The notes: generated from the letters alone by a model not told the origin. 64,000 nucleotides of DNA from Myxococcales bacterium (GCA_020633295.1 JACKDW010000004.1:620001-684000), one strand, 5' to 3'; counted from the stretch's first letter, positions 14,832 through 25,272 are shown. Translations and numbers: made by a program.

Positions 14832-17532
14832 TCACTCGCGGGGGAGCGACGCGAGCGCGCGCTGGGCGATCGCGTCCCCCGGGCGGAGCTCGAGCGCGCG
14901 CTCGAAGGCCGCGCGCGCGCCCTTCATGTCCCCACGGCCAGCACGCGCCGCGCCCAGGTTTCCCCACACGCGGTGATCGTCGGGGCGCAGCTCGCTCGCG
15001 CGCCCGAGCTGCTCGAGCGCGGTCGTCACGTCGCCGCGGTCGAGCGCGATCAGCCCGAGGTTGTAGCGCGCGAGCCCGTCGTCGGGCCCTCGCGCGAGCA
15101 GCCCCTCGAAGGCGTCGCGCGCCCGCTCGAGCTGGCCGAGGGTATAGAAGACGCTGCCGGCGGCGCGCAGCAGCGTCGGGTTCGACGGCTGCGCGCGCAG
15201 CAGCGGCTCGAGCGTCGCCATCGCGCCGCGAGCGTCGCCGCGCGCGAGCAGCAGCGACGCGAGGTTGCCGGCCGCGTACACGTTGCTCGGCAGCCGCGCG
15301 AGCGCGGCCCGGTAGGCCTGCTCGGCGGGGCCGAGCTGCCCGGCGCGCTCGCGCAGCGTGCCGGCGTAGTTGAGCAGGCCGCTCGAGGGGCCGCTCGATC
15401 GTGGTGAGCGCGCGCTCGACCGCCGCGCTCGCGAGCTCCAGGCATCCTGCGCTGCTCGAGCAGGCTGGCGACGTGCCGCAGCGCGCAGTTCGAGTTGAGG
15501 CAGCGCGCGCCTGCGTCGCCCGCGGCCGCACGCGCCTCCGCGGCGCGGCCGAGCGCCCACAGCGACGCCGCGAGCCGCGGTGCAGCGACGGGTCCTCATC
15601 CTCGTCGGCGATCGCGTCGCGCAGCAGCGCGACCGCCTGCTTCGTGCGCGCCGCCGCGGGCCGCCAGCTCGCGCGCGCCTGGAGCGCGAGACCGCGAGCG
15701 CGCGCGGCGTCGGGCGGGGCCGTCGGCGCGAGCGACTCGTCCTCGACGATCGTGCACGCGCCCGCTCGCCAGGCCCGAGACCCGCTGCACGCGCCGCTGG
15801 GCCAGCGGAGCTCGACCGAGACCGGGCCTGCAGCGGGCCCAAGCCCAGTTACGCGCGTCCGCGTCGACTGCCCGTAGTAGCTCGAGGTCAGGTGCATCCA
15901 GGCGCGCTGCGTCCGCGCGCCGCCCGTGACCGTCAGCGTCGCGCCGACGCCCGCGGTGTTGGGCGCCGCGCCCACGAGCCGCAGGCCCACGCGCTCGCCC
16001 AGCGGCGCGCTGCGGTTCTCGAGCGCGAGCGCGTCGCCGTTGTTGTCGGCGACGAGCACGTCGAGGTCGCCGTCGCCCTCGAGGTCGAGCACCGCGAGCG
16101 CGCGCCCGAGCATGCGGCGGTCGGCGAGCGGCCCGAACGCCTCCGCCGAGACGTCGCGCAGCCGCCCGCCCTCGGCCTCGAACACCTGCAGCGGCTGACG
16201 GAACGGGATCCCCGCGACGCGCTCCTCGTCGCTGACGTTGCCGTTGGCGATCACGAGGTCGTCGTCGCCGTCGAGGTCCGCGTCGAACCACTTGAGCCCG
16301 AAGGTGACCCACGGCAGCGTCGGCCCGCGCAGCCCGAGCTTGCCGGAGCGCGAGAGGAACGGGCGCGAGCTGTCCGTGCGGCAGTGGACGGTGACGGGCT
16401 CGCCGAAGAAGTTGCCGATCCCGACGCACAGGCCCTCGCCCGGCGCGGCGCTCCACGTGCCGTCGATGCCCATCCCGGCGTAGGCCGCACCGCCCTCCGT
16501 GCCGACGAGCCCGAGGCGCGTGGCCTCCTCGACGAGCGTGCCGTCGCCGGGCGCGAGGAACACCTGCGTGCGCACCTGGTCGTTGGCGACGATGAGATCG
16601 AGGCGCCCGTCCTCGTCGAGATCGACCGTCAGGGCGCCGAGCGCCTTGGTCGCGCCGAGCGGCAGCCCGGCGGCGGCGCTGCCGTCGGTGAAGCGCCCGC
16701 GCCCGTCGTTGATCAGCAGCGTCGGGCTCGTCGCCGGGAACAGGTTCGGCGAGCAGTAGTCCCGGCGCACGCCGTCGGGTCGGCAGTCGAGCTCGGCCTC
16801 CTGCTCCGGCGACCACTCGAGGTAGCGCCCGACGAACAGGTCGAGGTCGCCGTCGTCGTCGACGTCGAGCGGCGCGAGCACCGAGGTCCAGCCGTCGACC
16901 GCGAGCCCGCGCGCGCCCGTCTCCTCGGCGTAGTGACCGGTCCCGTCGTTGATGAACGCGCGCAGCCCCGTGAGCGTGGCGAAGAACACGTCCTCGTCGC
17001 CGTCGCCGTCGGGGTCCCAGGCCAGCGCGGAGTAGCCCTGGGCCGAGAGCCCGAGCCCGCGCTCGTCGGTGCAGTCGACGTAGCGCGCGCCGTCTCGGCG
17101 AAACAGCCGCGCGCGCGCCGGCGGCTCGGCGCCCGCGCCCGCGCCCTCGACGTCCTGCGGCCAGCGCCGCCCGTTGACGAACAGCACCTCGTCGACGCCG
17201 TCGCCGTCGACGTCGAGCACGGTGATCCCGGGGCCCATGATCTCCGGGACCCAGGCGCGCTCGCTGCGTCCGGAGACGTGACGAAAGCGCAGGCCGCTGG
17301 ACTCCGTGACGTCGACGAAGCGCAGCGCGCTGGGCTCGGGCGCGGGCGGTGGTTCGGGCGCGGGGGAGCTCGACGCGCCCGGCGGCCGCGCGCGCGCCGG
17401 CGGGTCGACCGGCGCGACGCTCGGCGGCGGGCGCAGCGAGCACCACGCGAGCGCCCCGATCGCGGCGCTCCCCGTGATCAAGAGGATCGCGCGGGCGCGC
17501 TTCTGCGCTCTGCGAGACGGCCGTGCAGACAC
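14832..17532 (-). CDS. CRTAC1-type FG-GAP/ASPIC protein with TPR domain, frameshifted in the TPR part
   Basis: A signal anchor (RARAILLITGSAAIGALAW) is followed by FG-GAP/VCBS repeats with Ca-binding loops such as DVDGDGVDEV, DPDGDGDEDV, DVDDDGDLDLFVG, DLDGDDDLVIANG and LEGDGDLDVL, and an ASPIC/UnbV end (RVTGLGPAAGPVSVELRWPSG). The propeller is intact in one frame down to about 15580. The TPR part then needs three frame changes (near 15578, 15440 and 15385) before AYRAALARLPSNVYAAGNLA and AFERALELRPGDA. It is predicted to be periplasmic. The GTG start at 17532 has AGAGG upstream. CRTAC1-TPR proteins often accompany multihaem cytochrome-TPR proteins, and one lies next door. Real decay or sequence error cannot be told apart here. 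Confidence 0.75.
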
Positions 17533-17646
17533 ATTTCCTCTCAGACAGGTACGAGAGTACAGGATTACTCGCGCGCCGCCGTCGCCCGTCGACGCGCGCG
17601 CGGCCGCGCGAGCAGGGGCGCGAGAGCGCCGACGCCTCGCGCGGCG

Positions 17647-17652
17647 TATGAT
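17647..17652 (+). promoter_or_regulatory. TATGAT -10 box 7 bp before a GTG start
   Basis: The spacing to GTG at 17660 would put transcription start at the start codon, giving a leaderless mRNA. The box itself overlaps an in-frame ATG (17648), so the alternative is a start there. Confidence 0.4.
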
Positions 17653-17659
17653 CGCCGCG

Positions 17660-17998
17660 GTGACGGACGATCCGGCGGTGCGATTCGTCCCCTCGGCGGT
17701 CGAGGGGCGCGAGGACGTGCGCGAGGTGATCATCACGCCGACGCGCGTCGAGCTGCGCGGCGACGCGGGCTGGACGCGCCACGAATTCGCCAGCTTCGCG
17801 CGCGGCGCCCGGGTCCCTGGCGCCGCGCCGCTCGTCGGCGAGCGCGACTACTTTCGCCCGCCGGCGCGCCGCTTCTTCCGCTTCTACACGACGCCGCCGC
17901 TGACGATCTACATGCCCGATGAGCCCGACGGCGCGACCTTCTCGGCGATCCGCAGCACGATCCACGCGGGCGCCTACTGGACCTTCGATCTCGGCTAG
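17660..17998 (+). CDS. Small protein of unknown function
   Basis: A 112-residue soluble protein without signal peptide or membrane segment, rich in alternating hydrophobic residues (VREVIITPTRVELRG, RRFFRFYTTPPLTIYMP, TIHAGAYWTFDLG), suggesting a beta-rich fold. No family recognised. It is transcribed away from the CRTAC1 gene, whose start is 127 bp to the left, and towards the cytochrome gene end. GTG at 17660 is chosen from the promoter spacing; ATG at 17648 would add four residues. Confidence 0.6.
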   Translation: MTDDPAVRFVPSAVEGREDVREVIITPTRVELRGDAGWTRHEFASFARGARVPGAAPLVGERDYFRPPARRFFRFYTTPPLTIYMPDEPDGATFSAIRSTIHAGAYWTFDLG

Positions 17999-18123
17999 AC
18001 CCGCGCTGTGCACGATCCCGAGCGCACGACGACGATCCGGATCCGTATCCGCGGGCTCGGGATAGAGGTCCCGGACGGCGTGATCGAGCGCCGCGGCCGC
18101 GACATCGCCGGTCGTCACGAAGC

Positions 18124-20642
18124 CTACTCCGCGCGCGCCTGGTGCACGTGGCGCGGCTCGGCCTCGAGATCGTCGTGGCGATCGGCCGCGCGTCGTCGTC
18201 GCCTCAGCTCGCGCTGGGTCTCGTCCTCGCGAAACGCCTCGTAGCGCTCGCGAGCGGCGCGCTCGAGCTCGCCGCGCCCGAGCTCGGCGGCGGCGAGCAT
18301 CTCGAGGTAGCAGGCCTCGACGTCGCGCGGCTCGACCGCGAGCGCGGCCTGGGCCGACGCGAGCGCCTCCTCGGGCTCACCGGACCGAAGGGCCAGCCGC
18401 GCGCGCAGGCGGTGAACCGCGCGGTCGCGCGGGAACTCTTCGGCCAGCGGACGCAGGCGCGCGAGCGCGGCCGCGTCGTCGCCCAGCGCCGCCTCCGCGC
18501 TCGCGGCCACCATCCGCAGCCCGGGGCGCTCCGGCGCCGACTCGAGCACAGGCCGCAGCTCGGCGAGCGCCTCCGCGGGTCGACGCGCGGCGAGCAGCGT
18601 CCGCGCGCGCTTGACCTGCGCCGGCGCCCTGACGCCGCACTCGCGCGCGCGCGCTCGGCCGCCGCGAGCGCGAGCGCGTACTCGCCGACCCGCGTCGCCC
18701 CGGAGATGAAGCGCAGCACCTCGTCCCACGGCGACGCCGGCGAGCAGGCCCTGGCCTGCGGCCGCTCGGCGAGCGCGACCGTGACCGCGCGCTCGCCCAG
18801 CAGCACGCGCTCCTGCGGCGGCGCCGGCTCGCCGCGCCCGCGGTAGACCGCCGCGATGAACTCGCGCGCGAACTTGCGAAACCACAGGCGCGTCGTGATC
18901 GTCACCGGCCCGCGCGCGTCGTTCGGGATCGTCAGCGCGTAGCGCACGACCTCGCCCGCGCCCGCCGGCGCGAGGTGACGATAGAGGACGGTGCGCGAGC
19001 GGAACGCGTCGCGCTCCGTGATCGGCGCGCCGTCCTCGTCCAGCGGGCGCGCGCGCAGGACGTGGGCGTCGGGCGGCGGCCCGCCGTCCTCGAGCGGCGC
19101 GCCGTGCCGCGCGAGGGTGCGCCCGCTCGCGTCGACGACCTCGAGCTCGACCCAGGTCTCGTGGGAGTCCACCGTCCCGCCCGGGAAGTCGTGGCCGACC
19201 CCCGTCGCGCGCACCAGCGCGTGGATCACCAGCTCCGCGCCCGTCGGCAGCGTCGCCCCCTCGCCGTACAGCAGCCCTTGATACTCGCCCGTCGACGCGG
19301 CGATCGGCACCGCGCTCGCGCCCGCCTCGGCCAAGCCGTCGCGCGCGCGCGCGAGCCAGCGCTCGTCGTGGTTGTGCTGCGCGAGCGCGAGGTTGGCCGC
19401 GGCGAAGCGGTGGTCGAGCACCGTCCCGCCGCGCGCCGCCGGATCGTCGGCGGGCACGCGCCGCATATGGCACGAGCGACAGGTCTCGGGATCGGCCTGA
19501 CCCAGCGGCAAGGCGATCTCGTGCGAGAAGGGCGAGCCCTGCCACGCGTCGAAGTCGTTGAAGCCGGGCAGGAAGCGGTACGCGGTGATCTCCGCGGGCA
19601 GCGCGACCTCGTGGCACGTGCCGCACAGCGCGTCGCCGAGCGCCGCGGCGCCGCCGAGCCGCGCGACGTGGGCGTCCGGACGCGCGCGCACCAGCAGCTG
19701 CGCGAGCCCGGACGCGGGCGCCGGGCTCGCGACGCCGGGCCACAGCGGCGTCGGCGTCGCGAGCGTAAAGTCGCCGTTGCCCCCGCCGTCGCCCCCGTGC
19801 ACAGCGGCATGGCACACGAGACAGGTGACGCCGCGATCCGCCCAGGGCAGCGAGTCCGCCAGCGGCGCGCCCGAGTCAAACACGCCCGCGAGCAGCGGCA
19901 GCGGGTCGTGACAGGCCGCGCAGAACTTCGTCGCCTCGCGCCCGCGCAGCCCGTCGAGGGTCCGCAGCGCGTGCAGGTAAAACGGGTTGGCGAACGACGC
20001 GAAGCGGTGCGCGCTGGCCTCCCACTGCGCGACGATCGCCGGGTGACAGTCCGCGCAGCGCGTGGTCTCGGCGAGCAGCTCGACGGCCGGCGCGGCCGCG
20101 TCCGCGACCCGCAGCGCGCTCGCGGGATCCACTGGGCTCTGGGCGCCGCCGCGCTCACTGGGGCCGCGTCGCGCCGCGCCGGCCCAGCCGACGACGCCGA
20201 GCACGAGCAGCAGCGACGCGGCGATCTCCGCCAGCCCGGGCACGTCCTTCGGGGCCTGCATCCGGTGCGTCCACAGCAGCGCGAGCAGCCCGCCGCCGAA
20301 CGCGAAGTGCGAGACGCGGAGCGCCGCCACCCCGCCCGCGCCGAGCGAGCGCTCGAGCGTCAATTCCGGGACCAACGCGGCGACCCCCGAGAGCGCGCCG
20401 CCGCAGGCGAGCGCGAGCAGGATCCAGCCGCTGACGCGCGCCGCCGCGGCGCGCGTCTTGGCCACGCGTCGCAGGTGCAGCGGCGTGTAGACGACGAGGC
20501 CCGCGCAGGCGAGCGCGCCGAGCACGACGTGGGCCCAGAACACCGCGAGCACCCCGGGGCTCACGGCGGGCAGCGCCCAGCCCAGCAGGCCGCTGGCGAA
20601 CAGCCCGACCGCGATCAGCCCGATCCAGCGCGCGCGCACCAA
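18124..20642 (-). CDS. Membrane-anchored five-haem cytochrome with TPR domain, frameshifted near the 3' end
   Basis: Four to five N-terminal membrane helices (GLIAVGLFASGLLGWALP, VFWAHVVLGALACAGLVVY, WILLALACGGALSGVAAL, ASLLLVLGVVGWAGAA) contain conserved-looking His residues. Five CxxCH haem motifs follow: CADCH, CAACH, CLVCH, CGTCH and CRSCH. A beta-sandwich-like segment comes next, then a TPR end (RTLLAARRPAEALAELRPVL). The TPR part is in another frame; the shift falls in a GC dinucleotide run at about 18638-18650. It probably takes electrons from membrane quinol to periplasmic partners, resembling cytochrome c554-type domains. TTG at 20642 or GTG at 20639 is the start, with a TG-T-TACCAT box close upstream. 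Confidence 0.78.
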
Positions 20643-20691
20643 CCTGGCCGAATGGTAACACGCGGGCGGACGCGACCGCCGCCGCGAAGCG

Positions 20692-22176
20692 CTACCGACG
20701 CAGGCGCACGTGCATGTGCCCGCGGTGGCCCTGCCAGTGGCGCACGACCCCGTGCGCGCGCCCGCGCCCGCGCGGGTACTGGAACACCTCGTCGAGCTCG
20801 TCCTCGCTCACGCCCTCGCGCTTCGCGTGCTTGTAGAGGCGCTTCTGCAGCGAGTAGTCGAGGAAGATCACGCGCACCTGCTCGGTCGCGAGCAGCGAGC
20901 GGATCAGCGTCCACGTGCGCTCGACGTCGAGGTTCGTCGCGGTCGGGTTGGAGAACCGCTCGGCCCGCGCCTTGTCGCCCTTGAGCACCACGCCGATGTC
21001 GACGTCGATCCCGCGCTGGTGCGAGACGTGCGGGTGCAGCGGCCCGCCGCCGCGCTTCGAGATGTCGCCGACCCGCACCGGCGGCCCCTTCCCGCGCGTG
21101 CGCTTGCGATAGATCGAGAGCGCGCGCTCGAGCGCGCGGATCGTCGGCTTGGTCCCGAAGGCCAGGTGCGGGCGCTTGATGAGCAGACCCGCGCGCGGCT
21201 TGAGCGAGACGCCGACGGGCAGCTCGCCCTCGTCCTCGGGCGGCGGGCTGAACTCCTCCAGCTCCTCCTGATCGACGACGATCCGCAGGCTCGTGCCGAC
21301 GCGCACGTGGTTGGGGTCGCGCTCGAGCTGCTCGCGCAGCGCCCCGCGCTGCAGCCCCACGAGCTCCCGCGTCGTCATCCCGTAGCGCCGCGCGATCGCC
21401 CCCAGCGTCTCGCCGGACGCGATCTCGTGGGTCTGCTCGACTCGCTCCCGCGGCGCCAGCTCGGGGCACACGCGCACGGTCTGCCCCGGGCGGATCAGGT
21501 TCGGGTTCTTCAGCGCCGGGTTCAGGCGGATCAGATCGCTGCGGCGCACGCCGTAGCGCCCCGCGATGGCGCCGAGGTGCTCGCCGCGGACGACCACGTG
21601 CTCGAAGATCGGGGTTCGAAACTCGCAGTCCGCGTGCCCGCGCTTCGCCGGTGCCTTCGCCGTCGACTTCGCCGACGACTTCGCCGACGACTTTTTATGA
21701 GTAGACGGCTTTTTCGTAGAAGACTGCGGCGAGCGCTTCGCGGCGCTCGCCCGCGGCGTGCCCGGTCTGGGCCTGGCTTGAGCGCGCGCGTCCTCGGGCG
21801 GCTCGTCCGCCAGGTCATCGCCGGACTCGTCGGCCTCGTCGTCTTCGTCGTCCGCGCCGTCTTCGTCGTCCGCGTCCTCGCCGTCGAGTTCGTCTTCGAC
21901 ATCGATCGCGTCGTCGATCGCGTCGTCGACCTCCTCGTCGACCTCCTTGTCGCTGTCTTCGTCGTCGCCCGCGTCGTCGTCCGCGGGCGGCGGCGGGATC
22001 TCGAGCCCGGGCGCCGGCTCCGTCGGGCTCAGCGCGCCGGGCGGGCCGTCCGGCTTCGCGTCGCGGGCCGCGGCCGACGGGCTCACCGCCGCGACGAGCA
22101 GCGCTGCGGTGGCGAGCGCTGCGGCGAAGGAAAGCGCGCGGACGCGCGAGCACGCGGGAGGCCGAGGGCGAACCAT
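20692..22176 (-). CDS. LysM-containing penicillin-insensitive murein endopeptidase (M74-like)
   Basis: A signal peptide (LSFAAALATAALLVAAVSPSAAA) is followed by a very acidic Asp/Glu stretch and a Lys/Ser-rich stretch. Two LysM motifs (VVRGEHLGAIAGRYGVRRSDL and EIASGETLGAIARRYGMTTREL) bind peptidoglycan. The C-terminal domain has the M74 zinc ligands in HPHVSHQRGIDVDIG and GHRGHMHVRLRR. It should cut peptide cross-links in the cell wall. MepA of E. coli lacks LysM and the charged regions, so this is a longer, wall-targeted version. The ATG at 22176 is favoured over one at 22278 because the signal peptide starts there. Confidence 0.88.
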   Translation of the reverse strand: MVRPRPPACSRVRALSFAAALATAALLVAAVSPSAAARDAKPDGPPGALSPTEPAPGLEIPPPPADDDAGDDEDSDKEVDEEVDDAIDDAIDVEDELDGEDADDEDGADDEDDEADESGDDLADEPPEDARAQARPRPGTPRASAAKRSPQSSTKKPSTHKKSSAKSSAKSTAKAPAKRGHADCEFRTPIFEHVVVRGEHLGAIAGRYGVRRSDLIRLNPALKNPNLIRPGQTVRVCPELAPRERVEQTHEIASGETLGAIARRYGMTTRELVGLQRGALREQLERDPNHVRVGTSLRIVVDQEELEEFSPPPEDEGELPVGVSLKPRAGLLIKRPHLAFGTKPTIRALERALSIYRKRTRGKGPPVRVGDISKRGGGPLHPHVSHQRGIDVDIGVVLKGDKARAERFSNPTATNLDVERTWTLIRSLLATEQVRVIFLDYSLQKRLYKHAKREGVSEDELDEVFQYPRGRGRAHGVVRHWQGHRGHMHVRLRR

Positions 22177-22324
22177 GACGTCGAGACCGGCGCCGGCCGG
22201 CGCTCGACCGTAGCTCGGGGACCGCGCGCGACCAAGAAACCAGCGCGTTCGCGACGACGCGATCGAAAAATTGGACACCCTCCGCGAGATCGGCGGTCTC
22301 CGTGACGCGCCGGGCGTTTACGGC

Positions 22325-22330
22325 TATATC
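22325..22330 (+). promoter_or_regulatory. TATATC box 8 bp before the AAA+ gene
   Basis: A near-consensus -10 box 8 bp upstream of the ATG at 22339, with no ribosome binding site between. A leaderless transcript is likely. Confidence 0.4.
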
Positions 22331-22338
22331 CCCGGACC

Positions 22339-23178
22339 ATGGAGACCGTCACCGTTTCGGGCGTGCAGCTGCGCCTGACGCCGCCGGATGAGCTCGATTG
22401 GCGCTGGGTCGGCCGCGGCGAGCTCAAGCGTCAGCTGCTCGCCGCCTGGATGGTCCTCGACGAGGCCGACTACCCGCTCTCCCCCCGGCTGATCGGCAAG
22501 CCCGGCGTCGGCAAGACCACGCTCGCGGCGGCGACCGCCAAGGCGATCGGGCGGCCCGTCTACGTGTTTCAGGCGACCATGGACACGCGCCCGGAGGACC
22601 TGCTCGTGCAGCCCGTGATCGCCGAGGATCAGCGCCTGCGCTACGTCGCCAGCTCGCTCGTCAGCGCGATGATCAAGGGCGGCGTGTGCGTGCTCGACGA
22701 GGGCAACCGCATGAGCGAGAAGAGCTGGGCCTCGCTCGCGCCGCTGCTCGACCGCCGCCGCTACGTCGAGTCGGTCATCGCCGGCATCAAGATCCAGGCG
22801 CACCGCGAGTTCCGCATGTGCGCGACGATGAACGACGACTCGAGCACCTTCGACATCCCCGAGTACATCCACAGCCGGCTGCAGCCGCAGATCCTCATCG
22901 ACTTCCCGGAGCGCGACGAGGAGCTGGCGATCCTGCAGGCCAACCTCCCCTTCGCTGACGCGCAGATCCTCCACTACCTCACCGTGTTCCTGCAGCGCGC
23001 GCACGAGGAGGACGAGCCCTTCACCGTGCGCGACGGCATCAACATCGCCCGCTACGCGCTCAAGCTCGGCGCCTCCGGTCAGGGCCGCGACTTCCGCGAG
23101 ACCGTCCGCCGCGCGACCGAGCAGATCCTCGGCGAGGACGCGCTGCGCTACCTCCCGGATCGCCCGGTCGATCCCTGA
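22339..23178 (+). CDS. MoxR-type AAA+ ATPase
   Basis: A 279-residue single AAA+ module with Walker A (RLIGKPGVGKTTLAAA, about 51-66), Walker B (GVCVLDEGNRMSE), sensor I (FRMCATMNDDSS) and a helical lid with EYIHSRLQPQI. MoxR-family ATPases act as chaperones that remodel or insert cofactors into partner proteins, often encoded next door. Here the partner should be the 694-residue protein that starts 9 bp downstream in the same operon. No von Willebrand factor A gene, the usual MoxR partner, is present nearby. Confidence 0.88.
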   Translation: METVTVSGVQLRLTPPDELDWRWVGRGELKRQLLAAWMVLDEADYPLSPRLIGKPGVGKTTLAAATAKAIGRPVYVFQATMDTRPEDLLVQPVIAEDQRLRYVASSLVSAMIKGGVCVLDEGNRMSEKSWASLAPLLDRRRYVESVIAGIKIQAHREFRMCATMNDDSSTFDIPEYIHSRLQPQILIDFPERDEELAILQANLPFADAQILHYLTVFLQRAHEEDEPFTVRDGINIARYALKLGASGQGRDFRETVRRATEQILGEDALRYLPDRPVDP

Positions 23179-23187
23179 GCCGCCGCG

Positions 23188-25272
23188 ATGTCGCAGGCCG
23201 TCTACCGCCCGCGCGCGCCCGATCGCCTGGCGCTCACGCTCGAGGAGCTCGAGGCGCTCGGGCTTCGCTGCGCGCGCGGGCCCGCGCCCGTGTACGCGCT
23301 GCCGGTGCTGCACGGGCGCTTCGAGTTCGCCTGGCTCACGCGCCAGGTCGTGACGCTGCTGCGGCCCGGCGCGATCGCGGTCGAGCTGCCGGAGAGCTAC
23401 GAGCGCGCGGTCCTGCGCGCGATCGAGCGGCTGCCGCTGCTCAGCGTGGTGCAGTCGACCGCCGCCGGCGCGGGGCGCCCGGTGTACCTGCCCATTGAGC
23501 CAGCCGACGCGCTGATCGAGGCCGTGCGCCTCGGGCAGGAGCGCGCCGTCCCGGTCGCCTTCGCCGACCTCGAGCTCGAGCGCTACCCGCAGGTCCGCGA
23601 GCGCTTCCCCGACCCCGCCGCGGCCGAGCGCCTCGGCGCGCGCGCGTACCTCGAGACCGCGCTCGCGCTCGTCGACGGGCACGCGCGCGTCGACGACGAC
23701 GACGCCCGCGAGGCGACGATGGTCTATCACCTGCAGCGGCTGCTCCACGACGAGGACAGCCGCCTCGCGGGGCGCCCGATCCTGCTCGTCTGCGGCCTGC
23801 ACCACGCCCGCGCGGTGCTCAAGACGCTCGACGAGCAGCTGCGCGCGGGCCTCGGCGCGGCCCCGATCCCGATCCGTCGCGGCGTCCGCCGCAGCGCGAT
23901 CGTGCACCACCTCAGCGAGACCTCGAGCCGCGAGATCCTCTCGGAGCTGCCGTTCATCAACGCGGCCTACGAGCGCGCGCGCGGTCGACCCCGCGCCCGC
24001 GCCCCGCAGCCCGGCAGGCGCGCCCCGCTGGCGACGATCGTCGATCTGTTCTCGCGGCGGCGCGAGCCCGAGCCCGAGCCCGCGCCCGCAGATCCCTACC
24101 GCGCCGCGCCTGATGACGAGCTCGACGTCGACGCGCCCCGCGGGCGGATCGGGCTGCTCGTGGAGCTGTGCAAGCAGGCGCGCGCGCGCTACCACACCTC
24201 CACGGGCAACGACCTGCGCCCCAACACCATCCACGGGCTGCTGCGCTACGCCTGCCGCTACGCGCTGACCGAGAACGCGCTGACCCCCGATCTCTATCAG
24301 CTGGCGGTCGCCGCCCGCGGCTTCGCCGACGACAACTACGCCCACGACGTCTGGGACGTGGCGACCACCTACCCGTTTCAGACGCAGCGCCCCGACGTCG
24401 CGCCGATCGAGCTCGGGCTCCGCGATCTCCACGATCACATCCGCACGATCCGGTTCCGCCCGCTGACGATGCAGCGACGCCGCCGGCTCATGAAGGTCGT
24501 GCGCCCGCGCCCGCGAGAGCGCCGCAAGGGCGAGTGGGCCGAGCGCTTCCGCGGCGGCGGCCTGTGCTCCTACCCGCCCGAGGATCTCGCGCTCGAGCAC
24601 TACGGCGCGTACCTGCGGCGCCGCACCGTCCGCGTGCTGTCCTCCGAGCAGACCCGCAGCGTGCCCTTCACCAGCTCGCTGCTCGACGGCATCGATCTCC
24701 GCGAGACGATCCGCAACTGGCACGAGCAGACGATCTACGTGCGGATGCAGCAGGTCATCCGCGGCCGGCCGGGCGACATCGTCGTCATCTTTGAGGACGA
24801 GGCGCGCGCGGGCCACGAGAGCGCCCCCAGCGAGCCGAAGTACCCCTGGCGCATGACCTGGCAGGGCGAGCACGACGAAGAGGGCGACATGGCGCTGTTC
24901 GCCACCAACCCCTTCGCGCAGGTCGTCGGACCCGGGATCGGGCGCGCGCTGTACGGCGGCTTCGTCCTCCACCGCCCGCCGGGAACCATGTTCGCGGTGT
25001 GGGAGGACTCCTTTTATCAACACGCGCGCAGCAAGGCCGAGGTCCTGCTGCTGGCCGCGCTCGACCACACCACCGAGCGCTTCGTCGTCTACGTCGCCCC
25101 CGACCCGCCGCGCCAGGGTTTGCGCCAGCTCGCCCGTCGGCTCGGCAAAAAGATCATCTACACGCCGCTGGGGCAGCTCTCGCCGGTCGCCCTGCGGCGG
25201 ATCCGGATCTTCCACGTCCTGAGCGACCACGACGTCCGCGCGGTCGCGCGCGACTACATCGAGCCGACGTGA
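23188..25272 (+). CDS. Large TraB/PrgY-like protein paired with the MoxR ATPase, function unknown
   Basis: The N-terminal third reads ALPVLHGRFEFAWLTRQVV, GAIAVELPESYERAVLRAIERLP, and later ILLVCGLHHARAVLKTLDEQL, a pattern like the TraB/PrgY/GumN fold (E-L-P after a beta strand, GxxHx at the end). A 50-residue charged Pro/Arg linker follows. The C-terminal half (ARGFADDNYAHDVWDVATTYPFQ, NWHEQTIYVRMQQVIRGRPGDIVVIFEDE) is not recognised. There is no signal peptide or membrane helix, so it is cytoplasmic. The ATG lies 9 bp behind the AAA+ gene, so the two are an operon. I can only infer that it is the substrate or effector of the ATPase. Confidence 0.72.
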   Translation: MSQAVYRPRAPDRLALTLEELEALGLRCARGPAPVYALPVLHGRFEFAWLTRQVVTLLRPGAIAVELPESYERAVLRAIERLPLLSVVQSTAAGAGRPVYLPIEPADALIEAVRLGQERAVPVAFADLELERYPQVRERFPDPAAAERLGARAYLETALALVDGHARVDDDDAREATMVYHLQRLLHDEDSRLAGRPILLVCGLHHARAVLKTLDEQLRAGLGAAPIPIRRGVRRSAIVHHLSETSSREILSELPFINAAYERARGRPRARAPQPGRRAPLATIVDLFSRRREPEPEPAPADPYRAAPDDELDVDAPRGRIGLLVELCKQARARYHTSTGNDLRPNTIHGLLRYACRYALTENALTPDLYQLAVAARGFADDNYAHDVWDVATTYPFQTQRPDVAPIELGLRDLHDHIRTIRFRPLTMQRRRRLMKVVRPRPRERRKGEWAERFRGGGLCSYPPEDLALEHYGAYLRRRTVRVLSSEQTRSVPFTSSLLDGIDLRETIRNWHEQTIYVRMQQVIRGRPGDIVVIFEDEARAGHESAPSEPKYPWRMTWQGEHDEEGDMALFATNPFAQVVGPGIGRALYGGFVLHRPPGTMFAVWEDSFYQHARSKAEVLLLAALDHTTERFVVYVAPDPPRQGLRQLARRLGKKIIYTPLGQLSPVALRRIRIFHVLSDHDVRAVARDYIEPT

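Noticed and set aside
18008..18244. Possible small plus-strand gene starting VHDPERTTTIRIRIRG
   Set aside because: The first 40 residues look protein-like, but the rest is antisense to the cytochrome TPR end and Arg/Ser-rich; there is no ribosome binding site. Kept as a weak possibility only.
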